This document shows positions 45,074 through 54,283 of a stretch of 64,000 bases of DNA, in pieces (the first letter of the stretch is position 1; each line of letters opens with the position of its first letter). Both the position numbers and the translations under genes were made by a program. A model generated the notes under the pieces. The model saw only the letters and a program-made list of their open reading frames with translations. It was not told the origin of the DNA and did not search any database. Source of the stretch: VYFG01 sp965203365 (GTDB lineage Bacteria; Pseudomonadota; Gammaproteobacteria; Arenicellales; Poriferihabitantaceae); NCBI GenBank assembly GCA_965203365.1, contig OZ241878.1, positions 2,976,001 to 3,040,000 on the forward strand, read 5' to 3'.

Positions 45074-46735
45074 ATGACCAGCTTTCTGGAAACCCTGGGT
45101 CTGGATCTGTCCGCCGATACCCCGGACGGGCAGGCGCGTCATGAGGTTTTGGCGGCCGCGACTTGGTCACCCACCCCCACCACCCATATTGCCTATACGG
45201 CCGCCAACCGGATCTTGCTGGTGATGGATGAAGTCATCGGCCGTGAAGTCGAGTCCGCTTTGGGCGAGGGATTCCTGTGCTATATCGCTGTGGTGGGGAG
45301 CAACGTGGGTTCCGGGATGGTGGCCAATGCCTGGGTCGCTTCCGAGCTTCGGGTCGATGGCTATCTGGGCCGGTTCACCGCCACCCTTCCGGGGGGGGAG
45401 TCAGGTCAGGAGGGCGGGGACAACCTGGCGCGGATCATGGGGATTCCCAACGGGCTTTTTGATCAGGTGATCGACGCCAGCCCGGTTCCGCTGATCGGGG
45501 CGGCCATCAAACCACCGGGATACCATCATGTCGGCTCCGATGCCGATAGTCGGCAACCAGCCATCGAAGCCGTTCGGGAGCTGGTCGGCGAGTTCGACAA
45601 ACCCCGCTATTTCCATTATGACCCGGATATTTGTGCCCATGGTCGCAGCGGCATTACCGGCTGTACTCGCTGTCTGGAAGCCTGCCCGACGGATGCCATC
45701 ATTTCCATTGGCGAGCAGATTGAGGTCAATGCGCACCTGTGTCAGGGCGGGGGGAGTTGTACCGCCCGTTGTCCCTCAGGCGCCATCACTTATCGATTTC
45801 CCCCAGTGGAAGAACAAATCGACTGGCTGCGTCGAGCTTTTCGGGCATTCCGGGAACAAACTGGCGCACGGGAAATCACGTTGTTCATCTACGACAACGA
45901 ACACAGCGCCAGCCAGGTGGGATCGATCGCCCGCGGCTTGCCGGAACATATCCTGCCGTTCCTGGTGGAGGAAATTGGTTCGGTGGGACCGGAACTTCTG
46001 GCCTGCGCCTTGGCCTATGGGGCGGGCGACATCTGGCTTCATATTCCGCAGGAAGTTCCCGAGCCGGTCCGCTTGAGCTTGGAGGAAACCCGAACTTGGC
46101 TGCAGGCCGTGCTGGATCATTCGACCCTCCCTCACGGTGACATCCACTTGGTTTCGACGCTTGAACCGGTACTGATGGCCCCCTCGTCCGAGAGGGTCAG
46201 ACCCGTGACGGCCACCTTCGCCGCGGTGGGCGGCAAGCGCCGTCTCCTGCGCAGTGCACTAAGCTATCTGTTGGCGGGAAAAACGGACACTGACCCCGTC
46301 CCCTTGCCGGCTGGTAGTCCCTTCGGACAGGTGTTGCTGGACACCGATGCCTGCACTTTGTGCATGGGCTGTGTGTCGGTGTGTCCCGGTAATGCCTTGG
46401 AAGCGGGCGGGGACTCCCCAGCCTTGCGGTTTATCGAAGGCAACTGTGTTCAGTGCGGGATCTGTACCCAGGCCTGCCCGGAGTCGGCCTTGCAGCTGGA
46501 CCCCCGGTTCAACCTGGACGAGGCGACGATCCGAAGTCGAACCTTGAAGGAGGAGGAACCCTTCTGTTGCATCAGCTGTGGCAAGCCATTCGCCACCTGG
46601 GCGATGATTGATCGCATGCTGGACAAACTGGCCGGTCACTGGATGTACGAAACCCCGGAGCAGAAAAACCGTCTGCGGATGTGCGAGGATTGTCGGGTGG
46701 CGAACATGTTCGATCGCAAAGATATGATTGGATAA
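45074..46735 (+). CDS. Formate dehydrogenase-associated 4Fe-4S polyferredoxin
   Basis: 553 residues with several iron-sulfur motifs: CTRCLEACPTDAI near residue 195, CQGGGSCTARCPSGAITY near 223, CTLCMGCVSVCPGNALEAGG near 428, CVQCGICTQACPESALQLDP near 459, and a C-terminal pair CCISCGK and CEDCRVANMFDRK that may bind zinc or another cluster. A hydrogenase/HdrA-like middle domain (AREITLFIYDNEHSASQ) separates them. It probably passes electrons in or near formate dehydrogenase maturation or turnover. This gene order (DUF3305, DUF3306, polyferredoxin, chaperone) is common in proteobacterial fdh loci. Confidence 0.85.
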   Translation: MTSFLETLGLDLSADTPDGQARHEVLAAATWSPTPTTHIAYTAANRILLVMDEVIGREVESALGEGFLCYIAVVGSNVGSGMVANAWVASELRVDGYLGRFTATLPGGESGQEGGDNLARIMGIPNGLFDQVIDASPVPLIGAAIKPPGYHHVGSDADSRQPAIEAVRELVGEFDKPRYFHYDPDICAHGRSGITGCTRCLEACPTDAIISIGEQIEVNAHLCQGGGSCTARCPSGAITYRFPPVEEQIDWLRRAFRAFREQTGAREITLFIYDNEHSASQVGSIARGLPEHILPFLVEEIGSVGPELLACALAYGAGDIWLHIPQEVPEPVRLSLEETRTWLQAVLDHSTLPHGDIHLVSTLEPVLMAPSSERVRPVTATFAAVGGKRRLLRSALSYLLAGKTDTDPVPLPAGSPFGQVLLDTDACTLCMGCVSVCPGNALEAGGDSPALRFIEGNCVQCGICTQACPESALQLDPRFNLDEATIRSRTLKEEEPFCCISCGKPFATWAMIDRMLDKLAGHWMYETPEQKNRLRMCEDCRVANMFDRKDMIG

Positions 46736-46742
46736 ATTCCCC

Positions 46743-46769
46743 ATATTTTCTTTGATAAATAGAAAATAT
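46743..46769 (+). terminator. Hairpin after the polyferredoxin gene
   Basis: ATATTTTCT (46743-46751) pairs with AGAAAATAT (46761-46769) around a nine-base AT-rich loop, eight bases after the stop. The arms are perfect but AT-rich and no T-run follows, so it could be a weak terminator, an mRNA stabiliser or an operator-like palindrome. Confidence 0.35.
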
Positions 46770-46906
46770 TCCCAAATTCCAACGTCATGAATTTTCGATA
46801 GAGTGCTTTATGGGAGTAATAAGTGCTTGTTTTTCTATTGATCAACGATCATTTTATCGGCGTAGACTTCGCAGCACTGGATGAAACGGGGTGGGAATTC
46901 CGGTGC

Positions 46907-46935
46907 TTGCATTAGGCGAAATGATGGGGTATACC
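46907..46935 (+). promoter_or_regulatory. Candidate promoter of the torD-like/fdh operon
   Basis: TTGCAT (46907-46912) and TATACC (46930-46935) are 17 bases apart, in an otherwise gene-free 350-base gap before the chaperone gene. It fits sigma-70 spacing. No sigma-54 or Fnr box was evident. Confidence 0.4.
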
Positions 46936-47091
46936 CTTGCTGTGCGAGTGCCACTCACCAACAAATTGATTTTGAACAGACGGATTGAACGGGCAATTCG
47001 CACGGTGGGTTCTGGCCGTGATCATTCTTGGCCAGTCAAAAATTGTCTTTAATGTGCTGGAGGAAACGCTTCATTGGAATTGGTTCAACCC

Positions 47092-47718
47092 ATGTCGATG
47101 GATAATCGCCCTAGTCAGATTGCTGCCCGGATGGCTGAAGAGGATCAGGTACGCGCCGCGACGTATGCGGTCTTGTCATCCTTGTTCGACGACATTCCGG
47201 GATCGGATCTGCTGGACTATCTTTGCCATATCGACAATCCCATGGAGGCCGACCGCCCCGGCGATGTGGGGGTCGCTTGGCTTGAGGTCCGCCGCCTCGC
47301 CCAACAGGCCGATCCGAAACGGCTGGATGACGAGTTCCATGCCCTGTTCATTGGGCTCGGCCGCGGGGAGGTCGTCCCCTATGGCTCGTGGCATATGACC
47401 GGTTTTCTGATGGACAAACCCTTGAGTGAACTTCGAGACGACCTGCGGGCGCTGGGATTCGAGGCAGACGAACAACGCAAGGAGCCGGAAGACCATATTG
47501 CGGCGATCTGTGAGACCCTGTCGATCCTGATCCAGTCGGATGAGATTGAGGGGTTTCATCAACGGCGTTTTTTCTTGCGCCATCTCCACCCTTGGGGAGA
47601 AAAGTTTTTCCGGGAGTTGCAAGCGGCTCCCAGTGCCGAATTTTACCGGGCGGTGGGATGGCTCGGTGAACGCTATATGCAATTTGAGAACCAATATCTG
47701 AATGTTCAGCCCCATTGA
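47092..47718 (+). CDS. TorD/DmsD-family redox-enzyme chaperone
   Basis: 208 residues, mostly helical, with the TorD-like features: QVRAATYAVLSSLFDDIPGS at the start, the conserved DEFHALFIGLGRGEVVPYGS, then WHMTGFLMDKPLSEL, EPEDHIAAICETLSILI and FFLRHLHPWGEKFFRELQ. Such proteins bind the Tat signal and the apo-form of molybdoenzymes, here most likely the formate dehydrogenase alpha subunit. The start is uncertain: ATG 47092 or 47098, or a TTG at 47074 that has GGAGG ten bases upstream. Confidence 0.88.
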   Translation: MSMDNRPSQIAARMAEEDQVRAATYAVLSSLFDDIPGSDLLDYLCHIDNPMEADRPGDVGVAWLEVRRLAQQADPKRLDDEFHALFIGLGRGEVVPYGSWHMTGFLMDKPLSELRDDLRALGFEADEQRKEPEDHIAAICETLSILIQSDEIEGFHQRRFFLRHLHPWGEKFFRELQAAPSAEFYRAVGWLGERYMQFENQYLNVQPH

Positions 47719-47781
47719 CTGCGAATGACGTCACTGCTGACATGACACTGACATGAACTTGACCAAGCTGAGGTACCAACC

Positions 47782-47970
47782 ATGAATCAACCTGAAACAG
47801 ACCGACGGGCATTTCTGAAAGGGGCGGCCGTGACGACGGCCGCCGTCGGAGCCGGCGTTGTCGCCCCCGGTGCACTGGCCGATGTGCCGGAGACTCTGAA
47901 GCCCGAGAAAAAATCGGGATATCGTGAAACCGATCATGTCCGCGCCTACTATCGTCTGGCTCGCCGATAG
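47782..47970 (+). CDS. Formate dehydrogenase region TAT-target peptide
   Basis: 62 residues starting MNQPETDRRAFLKGAAVTTA, a twin-arginine signal (RRAFLKG) with an alanine/valine-rich hydrophobic core and a probable cleavage after ALA. The short mature part is basic (ETDHVRAYYRLARR). It matches the small family described as formate dehydrogenase region TAT target, always encoded just before the alpha subunit. It may be a small periplasmic subunit or assembly factor. Confidence 0.85.
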   Translation: MNQPETDRRAFLKGAAVTTAAVGAGVVAPGALADVPETLKPEKKSGYRETDHVRAYYRLARR

Positions 47971-48053
47971 GTCGGATCTGGCACGCCCAGAGACGAAATA
48001 CGACACTTCCTCTTCAATAGATAAAAACGCATAGCGACTCAGGAGAAACCAAT

Positions 48054-50918
48054 ATGAAACTGATACGCAAGCAAGTCGGTGCCGATGGCCCGAGCCTGTC
48101 AGGGGTCGGGCAGTCGATTGACCGAAGAACCTTCTTGAAACGATCTGGGCTGGCCATGGGCGCGGGAGCCGCGGCCACTTCGCTAATGCCCGGTCGGGTC
48201 CGCAAGGCCCATGCCGCCCGTTCCACGATGGGTGATATTGTGATCAAGCGCAGCGTCTGCACCCACTGTTCCGTGGGCTGTGGGGTGCGCGCTGAAGTGC
48301 AAAACGGGGTCTGGACCGGTCAGGAACCAGATTTCGACTCTCCGCTTAACCTCGGGGCTCACTGCGCCAAGGGCGCATCCGTACGGGAGCATGGCCATGG
48401 GGAGCGTCGCCTTAAGTACCCGATGAAGCTGGAGGGCGGCAAGTGGAAGCGGATGTCGTGGGGGGACGCCATCAACGAAATCGGGGACGGCATGCTGAAA
48501 ATCCGCCAGGAGTCCGGCCCGGATTCGGTGTACTGGCTCGGCTCGGCGAAGTACAACAACGAGCAGGCGTACCTGTTCCGCAAGTTCGCCGCCTTGTGGG
48601 GGACGAACAATGTGGACCATCAGGCCCGAATCTGTCACTCCACCACGGTCGCAGGCGTGGCCAACACCTGGGGCTACGGGGCCATGACCAACAGCTACAA
48701 CGACATGCACAATTCCAAGTGCATGCTGTTCATCGGTTCCAACCCGGCCGAAGCGCATCCGGTCTCCTTGCAGCATATCTTCCGGGCCAAGGAAAATGGC
48801 TCCAAGATGGTGGTGATCGACCCCCGCTACACCCGGACGGCCGCCCATGCCGACTTGTTCGTGCGCATCCGGCCGGGGTCGGATGTGGGCATTATGTGGG
48901 GCATGATGTGGCATATCTTCGAAAACGGCTGGGAGGACAAGGAGTACATCCGTCAGCGGGTTTACGGCATGGATAAGATCCGTGCTGAGGTGGCCAAGTG
49001 GACACCAGAAGAGACCGAGCGGGTGACCGGAGTCCCCGAGGCGACCGTCAAGGCGGCGGCACAGATGATGGCGGAAAACAGCCCGGCCACGTTTGTCTGG
49101 TGCATGGGCGGAACCCAACATACCATCGGCAACAACAATACCCGCGCCTACTGTGCGTTCCAGCTGGCCCTAGGCAATATCGGCAAAGAAGGCGGCGGAG
49201 CCAATATTTTCCGGGGCCATGACAACGTACAGGGAGCCACGGACTTCTGTGTGCTGTCCCATTCATTGCCCGGATACTACGGCCTTTCCAACGGGGCCTG
49301 GGGCCACTGGTCTCGGGTTTGGGATCTGGATCCGGACTGGGTCAAGTCCCGGTTCAGCCAGGACGAAGTGGAGGGCGACAATGGCAAGCCCATCCATCCG
49401 ATGAACTACCGGGGAATCCCTGTTTCCCGTTGGGTGGACGGCGTGCTGGAAGAAAACATCGGCCAGAAGGACAACATCCGTTGCATGGTGTACTGGGGAC
49501 ATGCCGTCAACAGCCAGAGCCGCGGCCCGGAAATGAAAAAAGCCATGGCCAAGCTGGACATGATGGTCATCATTGATCCCTATCCGACGCATGCGGCGGT
49601 GATGAACGACCGGACGGATGGAATCTGGCTGTTGCCGGGAACCACGCAGTTCGAGACCTATGGTTCCGTGACGGCTTCCAACCGTTCGCTGCAATGGCGG
49701 GAAAAGGTGGTGGAACCGCTGTTCGAATCGCTGCCGGATCATACGATCATCTACAAGCTGGCGAAGAAGTTCGGATTCGCGGATCATCTCTGCAAGCACA
49801 TTGAGGTGAACAACGATGAGCCTCTGATTGAGGACATCACCCGCGAATATAACAAGGGCATGTGGACCATTGGATACACGGGTCAGAGCCCGGAACGCCT
49901 GAAGCTCCACCTGGAGAACAAGCATACCTTCAATACCACGACGCTGAAGGCCGAAGGAGGCCCCTGTGATGGGGAGTACTATGGCATGCCGTGGCCTTGC
50001 TGGGGAACGCCCGAGATGAAACACCCGGGCACGCCGGTCCTGTACAACACCAGCAAACCGGTGGCCGAGGGTGGACTGAACTTTCGAGCGCGCTTCGGAG
50101 TCGAGCATGAGGGCAACAACCTCCTCGCCGAAGATTCCTGGCCGGTGGGTAACGAAATCCAGGATGGCCATCCCGAGTTTACGGCCGACTTGCTGAAAAC
50201 GCTGGGATGGTGGGACGACCTGACGCCGGAAGAGCGGCAGCTGGCCGATGGCAAGAACTGGAAGACAGATCTCTCCGGTGGCATTCAGCGGGTGGCCATC
50301 AAGCATGGCTGTGCACCATTCGGCAATGCCAAGGCCCGGGCCATTGTCTGGACCTTCCCGGACCCTGTCCCGATCCATCGCGAGCCGCTGTATGCGTCGG
50401 ACCGGGAGTTGGTGGACAAATATCCCACCTACGCGGACCGCAAGCGGTTCTATCGTCTGCCTACCCGGTACGCCTCCATTCAGGCCGTCGACTACTCCAA
50501 GGACTTCCCCATCATTCATACGAGCGGACGTCTGGTGGAGTACGAAGGGGGTGGCGAGGAGTCTCGCTCCAACCCATGGCTGGCGGAACTGCAACAGGAG
50601 ATGTTTGCGGAGATCAATCCCCGGGATGCCAACAACCACAATGTGAAAGACGGTGACATGATCTGGATCGAAAGCCCCGAGGGGGCCCGGATCAAGGTCA
50701 AGGCCATGGTGACCCAACGGGTCGGCCCGGGCGTGCTCTTCACTCCGTTCCACTTCGGTGGCCACTATGAGGGAGTCGACCTTCTGGATAAGTATCCCGA
50801 GGGCGCCGCACCCTATGTCCGGGGTGAAGCGGCAAACACGGCTTTCACCTATGGATACGATTCCGTCACCCAGATGCAGGAGACCAAGGTGACGCTCTGC
50901 CGCATTTCACTCGCTTAA
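48054..50918 (+). CDS. fdhA: Formate dehydrogenase catalytic (alpha) subunit
   Basis: 954-residue molybdo/tungsto-enzyme that oxidises formate to CO2 on the periplasmic side. It begins with a Tat signal (RRTFLKRSGLAMGAGAAATS). The 4Fe-4S site is CTHCSVGCGVRAEVQNG with the fourth Cys in GAHCAKGASV. The active-site residue is Cys194 in ARICHSTTVAGVANTWGYGA, the cysteine rather than selenocysteine form, followed by MTNSYNDM and LFIGSNPAEAHPVS. The C-terminal dinucleotide-binding domain starts at IIHTSGRLVEY. Single full-length frame with no in-frame UGA. AGGAG lies eight bases upstream of ATG 48054. Beta and gamma subunits follow. Confidence 0.96.
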   Translation: MKLIRKQVGADGPSLSGVGQSIDRRTFLKRSGLAMGAGAAATSLMPGRVRKAHAARSTMGDIVIKRSVCTHCSVGCGVRAEVQNGVWTGQEPDFDSPLNLGAHCAKGASVREHGHGERRLKYPMKLEGGKWKRMSWGDAINEIGDGMLKIRQESGPDSVYWLGSAKYNNEQAYLFRKFAALWGTNNVDHQARICHSTTVAGVANTWGYGAMTNSYNDMHNSKCMLFIGSNPAEAHPVSLQHIFRAKENGSKMVVIDPRYTRTAAHADLFVRIRPGSDVGIMWGMMWHIFENGWEDKEYIRQRVYGMDKIRAEVAKWTPEETERVTGVPEATVKAAAQMMAENSPATFVWCMGGTQHTIGNNNTRAYCAFQLALGNIGKEGGGANIFRGHDNVQGATDFCVLSHSLPGYYGLSNGAWGHWSRVWDLDPDWVKSRFSQDEVEGDNGKPIHPMNYRGIPVSRWVDGVLEENIGQKDNIRCMVYWGHAVNSQSRGPEMKKAMAKLDMMVIIDPYPTHAAVMNDRTDGIWLLPGTTQFETYGSVTASNRSLQWREKVVEPLFESLPDHTIIYKLAKKFGFADHLCKHIEVNNDEPLIEDITREYNKGMWTIGYTGQSPERLKLHLENKHTFNTTTLKAEGGPCDGEYYGMPWPCWGTPEMKHPGTPVLYNTSKPVAEGGLNFRARFGVEHEGNNLLAEDSWPVGNEIQDGHPEFTADLLKTLGWWDDLTPEERQLADGKNWKTDLSGGIQRVAIKHGCAPFGNAKARAIVWTFPDPVPIHREPLYASDRELVDKYPTYADRKRFYRLPTRYASIQAVDYSKDFPIIHTSGRLVEYEGGGEESRSNPWLAELQQEMFAEINPRDANNHNVKDGDMIWIESPEGARIKVKAMVTQRVGPGVLFTPFHFGGHYEGVDLLDKYPEGAAPYVRGEAANTAFTYGYDSVTQMQETKVTLCRISLA

Positions 50919-50934
50919 GCTGGAGGAAACGAAC

Positions 50935-51519
50935 ATGGCAAAAATGAAATTCCTGTGTGACGCGGAACGCTGCATTGAGTGCAACGGCTGTGTGACTGCT
51001 TGTAAAAACGAGAACGAGGTGCCTTGGGGGGTGAACCGTCGCCGGGTGATCACACTCGGTGATGGGGAGGCGGGGGAGAAGTCCATCTCCGTCGCTTGCA
51101 TGCACTGTACCGATGCTCCGTGTTCGGCGGTCTGCCCGGTGGATTGCTTCTACACCACTAACGATGGGGTAGTGCTGCACGACAAGGACCTGTGTATCGG
51201 TTGTGGATACTGTTTCTATGCCTGCCCGTTCGGGGCGCCTCAGTATCCACAGCAAGAAGCCTTTGGGGTGCGCGGCAAGATGGACAAGTGCACATTCTGT
51301 GCTGGGGGACCGATGGAAGACAATTCCGTGGCCGAGTACGAGAAATACGGCGCAAACCGGTTGGCTGAGGGCCGATTGCCCCTGTGCGCGGAAATGTGTG
51401 CTACCAAGGCCCTCATTGCCGGCGACGGTGATATGGTCGCGGATATCTATCGTGAACGGATCCTGCGCCGCGGGGGTCGACCACAGACTTGGGGCTGGGA
51501 AACCGCCTACGGTAGTTGA
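50935..51519 (+). CDS. fdhB: Formate dehydrogenase iron-sulfur (beta) subunit
   Basis: 194 residues with four ferredoxin-type cysteine groups: CIECNGCVTACK, CMHCTDAPCSAVCPVDC, CIGCGYCFYACPFG and CTFC plus CAEMC. It carries electrons from the alpha subunit to the cytochrome b subunit. It is shorter than E. coli FdnH and has no C-terminal membrane helix, as in the FDH3-type enzymes. The ATG is 17 bases after the alpha stop with GGAGG upstream. Confidence 0.93.
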   Translation: MAKMKFLCDAERCIECNGCVTACKNENEVPWGVNRRRVITLGDGEAGEKSISVACMHCTDAPCSAVCPVDCFYTTNDGVVLHDKDLCIGCGYCFYACPFGAPQYPQQEAFGVRGKMDKCTFCAGGPMEDNSVAEYEKYGANRLAEGRLPLCAEMCATKALIAGDGDMVADIYRERILRRGGRPQTWGWETAYGS

Positions 51520-51617
51520 TCTTGACGGCGGAGCCGGATCGTCCGGCTCCGTCACTGTTGCCCTCAGGAATCCGGTGCCGTTCTGGGGCCGGATTCCGCC
51601 CCAACTTGAGGAACAAG

Positions 51618-51797
51618 ATGCGTAGAAGACTTATCCATCCTTGGCTCGTGTTGCTGGCGGGTTTGGCGTTGTCCGGCTGTTGGGAGTCCACCGACGTGAC
51701 CTTTCATCAGCCTGGTGTCTACTATGGACCCGAGGACGACCTGAGTACGAACCGGACTGCTTTACAGGAACGTATGGCGGGTCAGCATGATCGTTAA
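51618..51797 (+). CDS. Small lipoprotein between fdhB and fdhC
   Basis: 59 residues: MRRRLIHPWLVLLAGLALSG, then C. The lipobox LSGC marks a lipoprotein cleaved before Cys21. The mature part of about 39 residues has FHQPGVYYGPEDDL, which looks like a conserved core. GAGGAACAAG just before ATG 51618 supports the start. Its place between beta and gamma subunits suggests a structural or assembly role at the membrane. No family is known to me. Confidence 0.7.
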   Translation: MRRRLIHPWLVLLAGLALSGCWESTDVTFHQPGVYYGPEDDLSTNRTALQERMAGQHDR

Positions 51798-51820
51798 ACT
51801 CCGTCTCACCGGAAGAAACA

Positions 51821-52894
51821 ATGAAAGCAGAAACAATTGACAAGAACCGCCGCCGTCGGCGGGCCATGAACTGGTCCATCCTGTTTATCGTGATGAGTGC
51901 CTTGGCCTTTCCGTTGGCTTCCTACTGGGTGGCCGGGGGAGAAGAGGCTTTTGCCCAAGTGACCAATGATACCAATCAACGTGCGAATTTCTGGCGCGCT
52001 GTGCGGGAAGGGCAGGCCGGATACAGTGCGGTCACGGGACCGGAAGCGGGCGTGTTCATCAACAATGGTGGTCAGAACTGGCGTCAGTTGCGCAATGGGC
52101 TGATCGCCAACTATGGAGGCTGGGCCATGGTGGGGATCTTGGGCATTATTGGCCTGTTTTTCATTCTGCGAGGACGGATCCGCATCGAGGAAGAAAAATC
52201 AGGGCAGACCGTCCTGCGTTGGAACGCGCTGGAACGCTTCATGCACTGGTACACGGCCATTGGGTTTGTCATTTTGGCGATCACCGGCCTTAGTTTGCTC
52301 TTTGGCCGGGTGGTGCTGATTCCCGTCCTGGGTCCCCAAGGGTTCGCAGCTTGGGCGAACCTGTCCATCAATGTGCACAACTACGTCGGCCCGTTCTTCA
52401 CGATCGGTGTGTTCGCCATGTTGCTCTTTTGGGTGAAGAACAACATTCCTACAGCGGTGGACGTTAAGTGGATGGCCCAGGGAGGCGGCATCCTCGGCAA
52501 GGCCCATCCCAGTGCCGGCAAAGCCAATGGGGGGGAGAAGGTCTGGTTCTGGATTGTCATCCTCGTGGGTCTGGTTGCCGTGTGCGGCACCGGTTTTGTG
52601 CTCATCGGCTGGGCCGCGCAGTGGGGATTCCTGGACGCATCTCGGGCCACCATGCAATGGGCCCATCAAGTTCATGCCATTGCCGCCATTATCTGGATTG
52701 CGGTTTTCTTCGGACACGCCTATCTTGGGACCATCGGGACCGAAGGCACGCTGGAAGGCATGACGAAGGGTCAAGTCAGTGTGGAATGGGCCCAGCAACA
52801 TCATGACCTGTGGTACGACGAAATCCGTCGCAAGCAAAACACCTCGAAGAGCGACTCCTCCTCCGGGGTCGCCGCCGGTGTTTCCCCGACCTAG
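51821..52894 (+). CDS. fdhC: Formate dehydrogenase cytochrome b (gamma) subunit
   Basis: 357-residue membrane anchor that takes electrons from the beta subunit through heme b to quinone. There is an N-terminal hydrophobic segment followed by a periplasmic stretch with RANFWRAVREGQAGYSAVTG (typical of this FDH gamma group), then helices including LERFMHWYTAIGFVILAITG (heme His), ANLSINVHNYVGPFFTIGVF and TMQWAHQVHAIAAIIWIAVF. The C-terminal tail is serine-rich and soluble. It is the last gene before a strong terminator. Confidence 0.93.
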   Translation: MKAETIDKNRRRRRAMNWSILFIVMSALAFPLASYWVAGGEEAFAQVTNDTNQRANFWRAVREGQAGYSAVTGPEAGVFINNGGQNWRQLRNGLIANYGGWAMVGILGIIGLFFILRGRIRIEEEKSGQTVLRWNALERFMHWYTAIGFVILAITGLSLLFGRVVLIPVLGPQGFAAWANLSINVHNYVGPFFTIGVFAMLLFWVKNNIPTAVDVKWMAQGGGILGKAHPSAGKANGGEKVWFWIVILVGLVAVCGTGFVLIGWAAQWGFLDASRATMQWAHQVHAIAAIIWIAVFFGHAYLGTIGTEGTLEGMTKGQVSVEWAQQHHDLWYDEIRRKQNTSKSDSSSGVAAGVSPT

Positions 52895-52913
52895 GTTGAG
52901 TATCCAGGTCCTG

Positions 52914-52941
52914 AAAACCCCTGCCGTGGCAGGGGTTTTTT
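52914..52941 (+). terminator. Rho-independent terminator of the fdh operon
   Basis: AAAACCCCTGCC (52914-52925) pairs with GGCAGGGGTTTT (52928-52939) around a two-base loop, with a T-run, 20 bases after the fdhC stop. It should end transcription there, so the following four genes need read-through or their own promoter. Confidence 0.9.
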
Positions 52942-53052
52942 AGTGGATTTTGATCGACGGTTTCCGACATTCCATGCATGGTCATCCGTTGCGAGTGAAT
53001 ATTGAAGGCGTTCCCTCCGGAAATTGTCCGTCGCATGCGGTCCGGTGGTGTG

Positions 53053-53553
53053 ATGACCACCTGCCTCCCGGTGCGGCTGGATGGCAGGCAATGGGAATCC
53101 GCAGTGTTTTTTGGACTGGAAGGCCCCGAGTGTCGGGAAGACCGGTGGATCCTGACGCATTCCCGGACGCCGTTGCCGGTCGCGTTGGAAGCCGATGTCA
53201 TCGAGTGCTCCAGTGCCGCAGTGGTCATGCTGCGCTTTGAGGTGGTCACTCGTTCCGAGGATCCGCTCGCGGGAGAAGTGTTGCTGACTCCCGGGTGTGG
53301 CGACGTGCAATTTCGGACATTGGAGCACCTGTCGACTCAGACTCACCTGCGGTTCTTTTTTGCCGATGGGGCCTATCGCGTGATTCATGCCCAGCAATTG
53401 TCGCTCGGTGAGCGAGAGCAGGCAGGTTATCGCGAGATACTGCAAGAGGCCGTCCAGCATGATGCCATGATCCGACTGACCGGTCGTTATGATCCGGAGG
53501 CGGCGATGCACGAAGTGACCCGTCACTATGCCACACATGTTACGACTGTCTAG
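53053..53553 (+). CDS. Hypothetical protein, formate dehydrogenase neighbourhood
   Basis: 166 residues with no family I recognise. It has a beta-rich first half (VRLDGRQWESAVFFGLEGPE, CSSAAVVMLRFEVV) and a helical end (LSLGEREQAGYREILQEAVQ). No signal peptide or membrane segment is seen. ATG 53053 was chosen; a TTG at 53002 would add 17 residues. The last 26 bases overlap the ankyrin gene. It follows the fdh terminator and starts a new four-gene set. Confidence 0.55.
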   Translation: MTTCLPVRLDGRQWESAVFFGLEGPECREDRWILTHSRTPLPVALEADVIECSSAAVVMLRFEVVTRSEDPLAGEVLLTPGCGDVQFRTLEHLSTQTHLRFFFADGAYRVIHAQQLSLGEREQAGYREILQEAVQHDAMIRLTGRYDPEAAMHEVTRHYATHVTTV

Positions 53554-54283
53554 ATCCCTGCTCTTGGGGCTCTTGTGCGGAGTGTCCGTCTTGGCGCAGG
53601 CGGAGGACAATTTTCGGCGGGCGATTCAGTCCGGCAATGTGGAGCAGGTGATTCGTCTCATTGATCTGACTCCAGAGATCAATGAGACGACATCGTCCGG
53701 CAAAACCGCGCTGATGCTGCTGGCCCGAGCGGGCCGTTGCGCACAGGTCGAAAGACTGCTTTCGATGGGGGCTGATCCCCACCTCCGCAATCACAACGGC
53801 GGCACGGCGCTGATGTTCGCGGTGGTCAGTGGCCAGTTGCGCTGTGTCATCCCACTCCTGGAGGCGGGGGTGAACGTCAATGCCCGTGGGGCCAATGGCT
53901 GGAGTGCTCTCATGATTGCCGCGGCAAAAGGCCATGATGCCGCCACCCGGCAACTCATCCAGGCGGGAGCTGATATCAATACCCAGGATGTCTTTCTGTG
54001 GACTCCGCTGCACCGCTCAGCCTATGAGAATCGAACCCGGGTGGTGGAACTGTTGCTGGACACGCCGGGCATTGATCTCCATGCCCAGGATGATCATGGG
54101 GCCACCGCATTGCATCATGCCGCCGCCCGGGGACACATCGATGTGGTCGAGAGTCTTCTGCGTCACGGGGCTCTCGCGGATATTCCCGATATGGAGGGGC
54201 GAACGCCTGTCACTTATGCCAAACTGCAGGGACATCAGACACTGCTTCAGGCATTTGGCGGGGGTTTCGAGAAGATCAACTGA
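53528..54283 (+). CDS. Secreted ankyrin-repeat protein
   Basis: 251 residues. A Sec signal peptide (LRLSRSLLLGLLCGVSVLAQ) is followed by about six ankyrin repeats, for example SGKTALMLLARAGRCAQVER, NGGTALMFAVVSGQLRCVIP, NGWSALMIAAAKGHDAATRQ and HGATALHHAAARGHIDVVES. It is probably a periplasmic protein-binding scaffold. The start is ATG 53528 (or ATG 53537). It overlaps the upstream gene and its stop is directly followed by the ATG of the next gene. Confidence 0.85.
   Translation: MPHMLRLSRSLLLGLLCGVSVLAQAEDNFRRAIQSGNVEQVIRLIDLTPEINETTSSGKTALMLLARAGRCAQVERLLSMGADPHLRNHNGGTALMFAVVSGQLRCVIPLLEAGVNVNARGANGWSALMIAAAKGHDAATRQLIQAGADINTQDVFLWTPLHRSAYENRTRVVELLLDTPGIDLHAQDDHGATALHHAAARGHIDVVESLLRHGALADIPDMEGRTPVTYAKLQGHQTLLQAFGGGFEKIN

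Noticed and set aside
48630..48640. Possible selenocysteine in the formate dehydrogenase active site
   Set aside because: The codon is TGT (cysteine 194) and the gene has no in-frame TGA.
49263..50765. 500-codon minus-strand open frame opposite fdhA
   Set aside because: The sense strand carries an unmistakable formate dehydrogenase; the opposite frame has no recognisable content.
54010..54030. AGAATCGAACCCGGG, resembling the complement of a tRNA T-arm
   Set aside because: Lies inside the ankyrin-repeat gene and no cloverleaf can be drawn around it.
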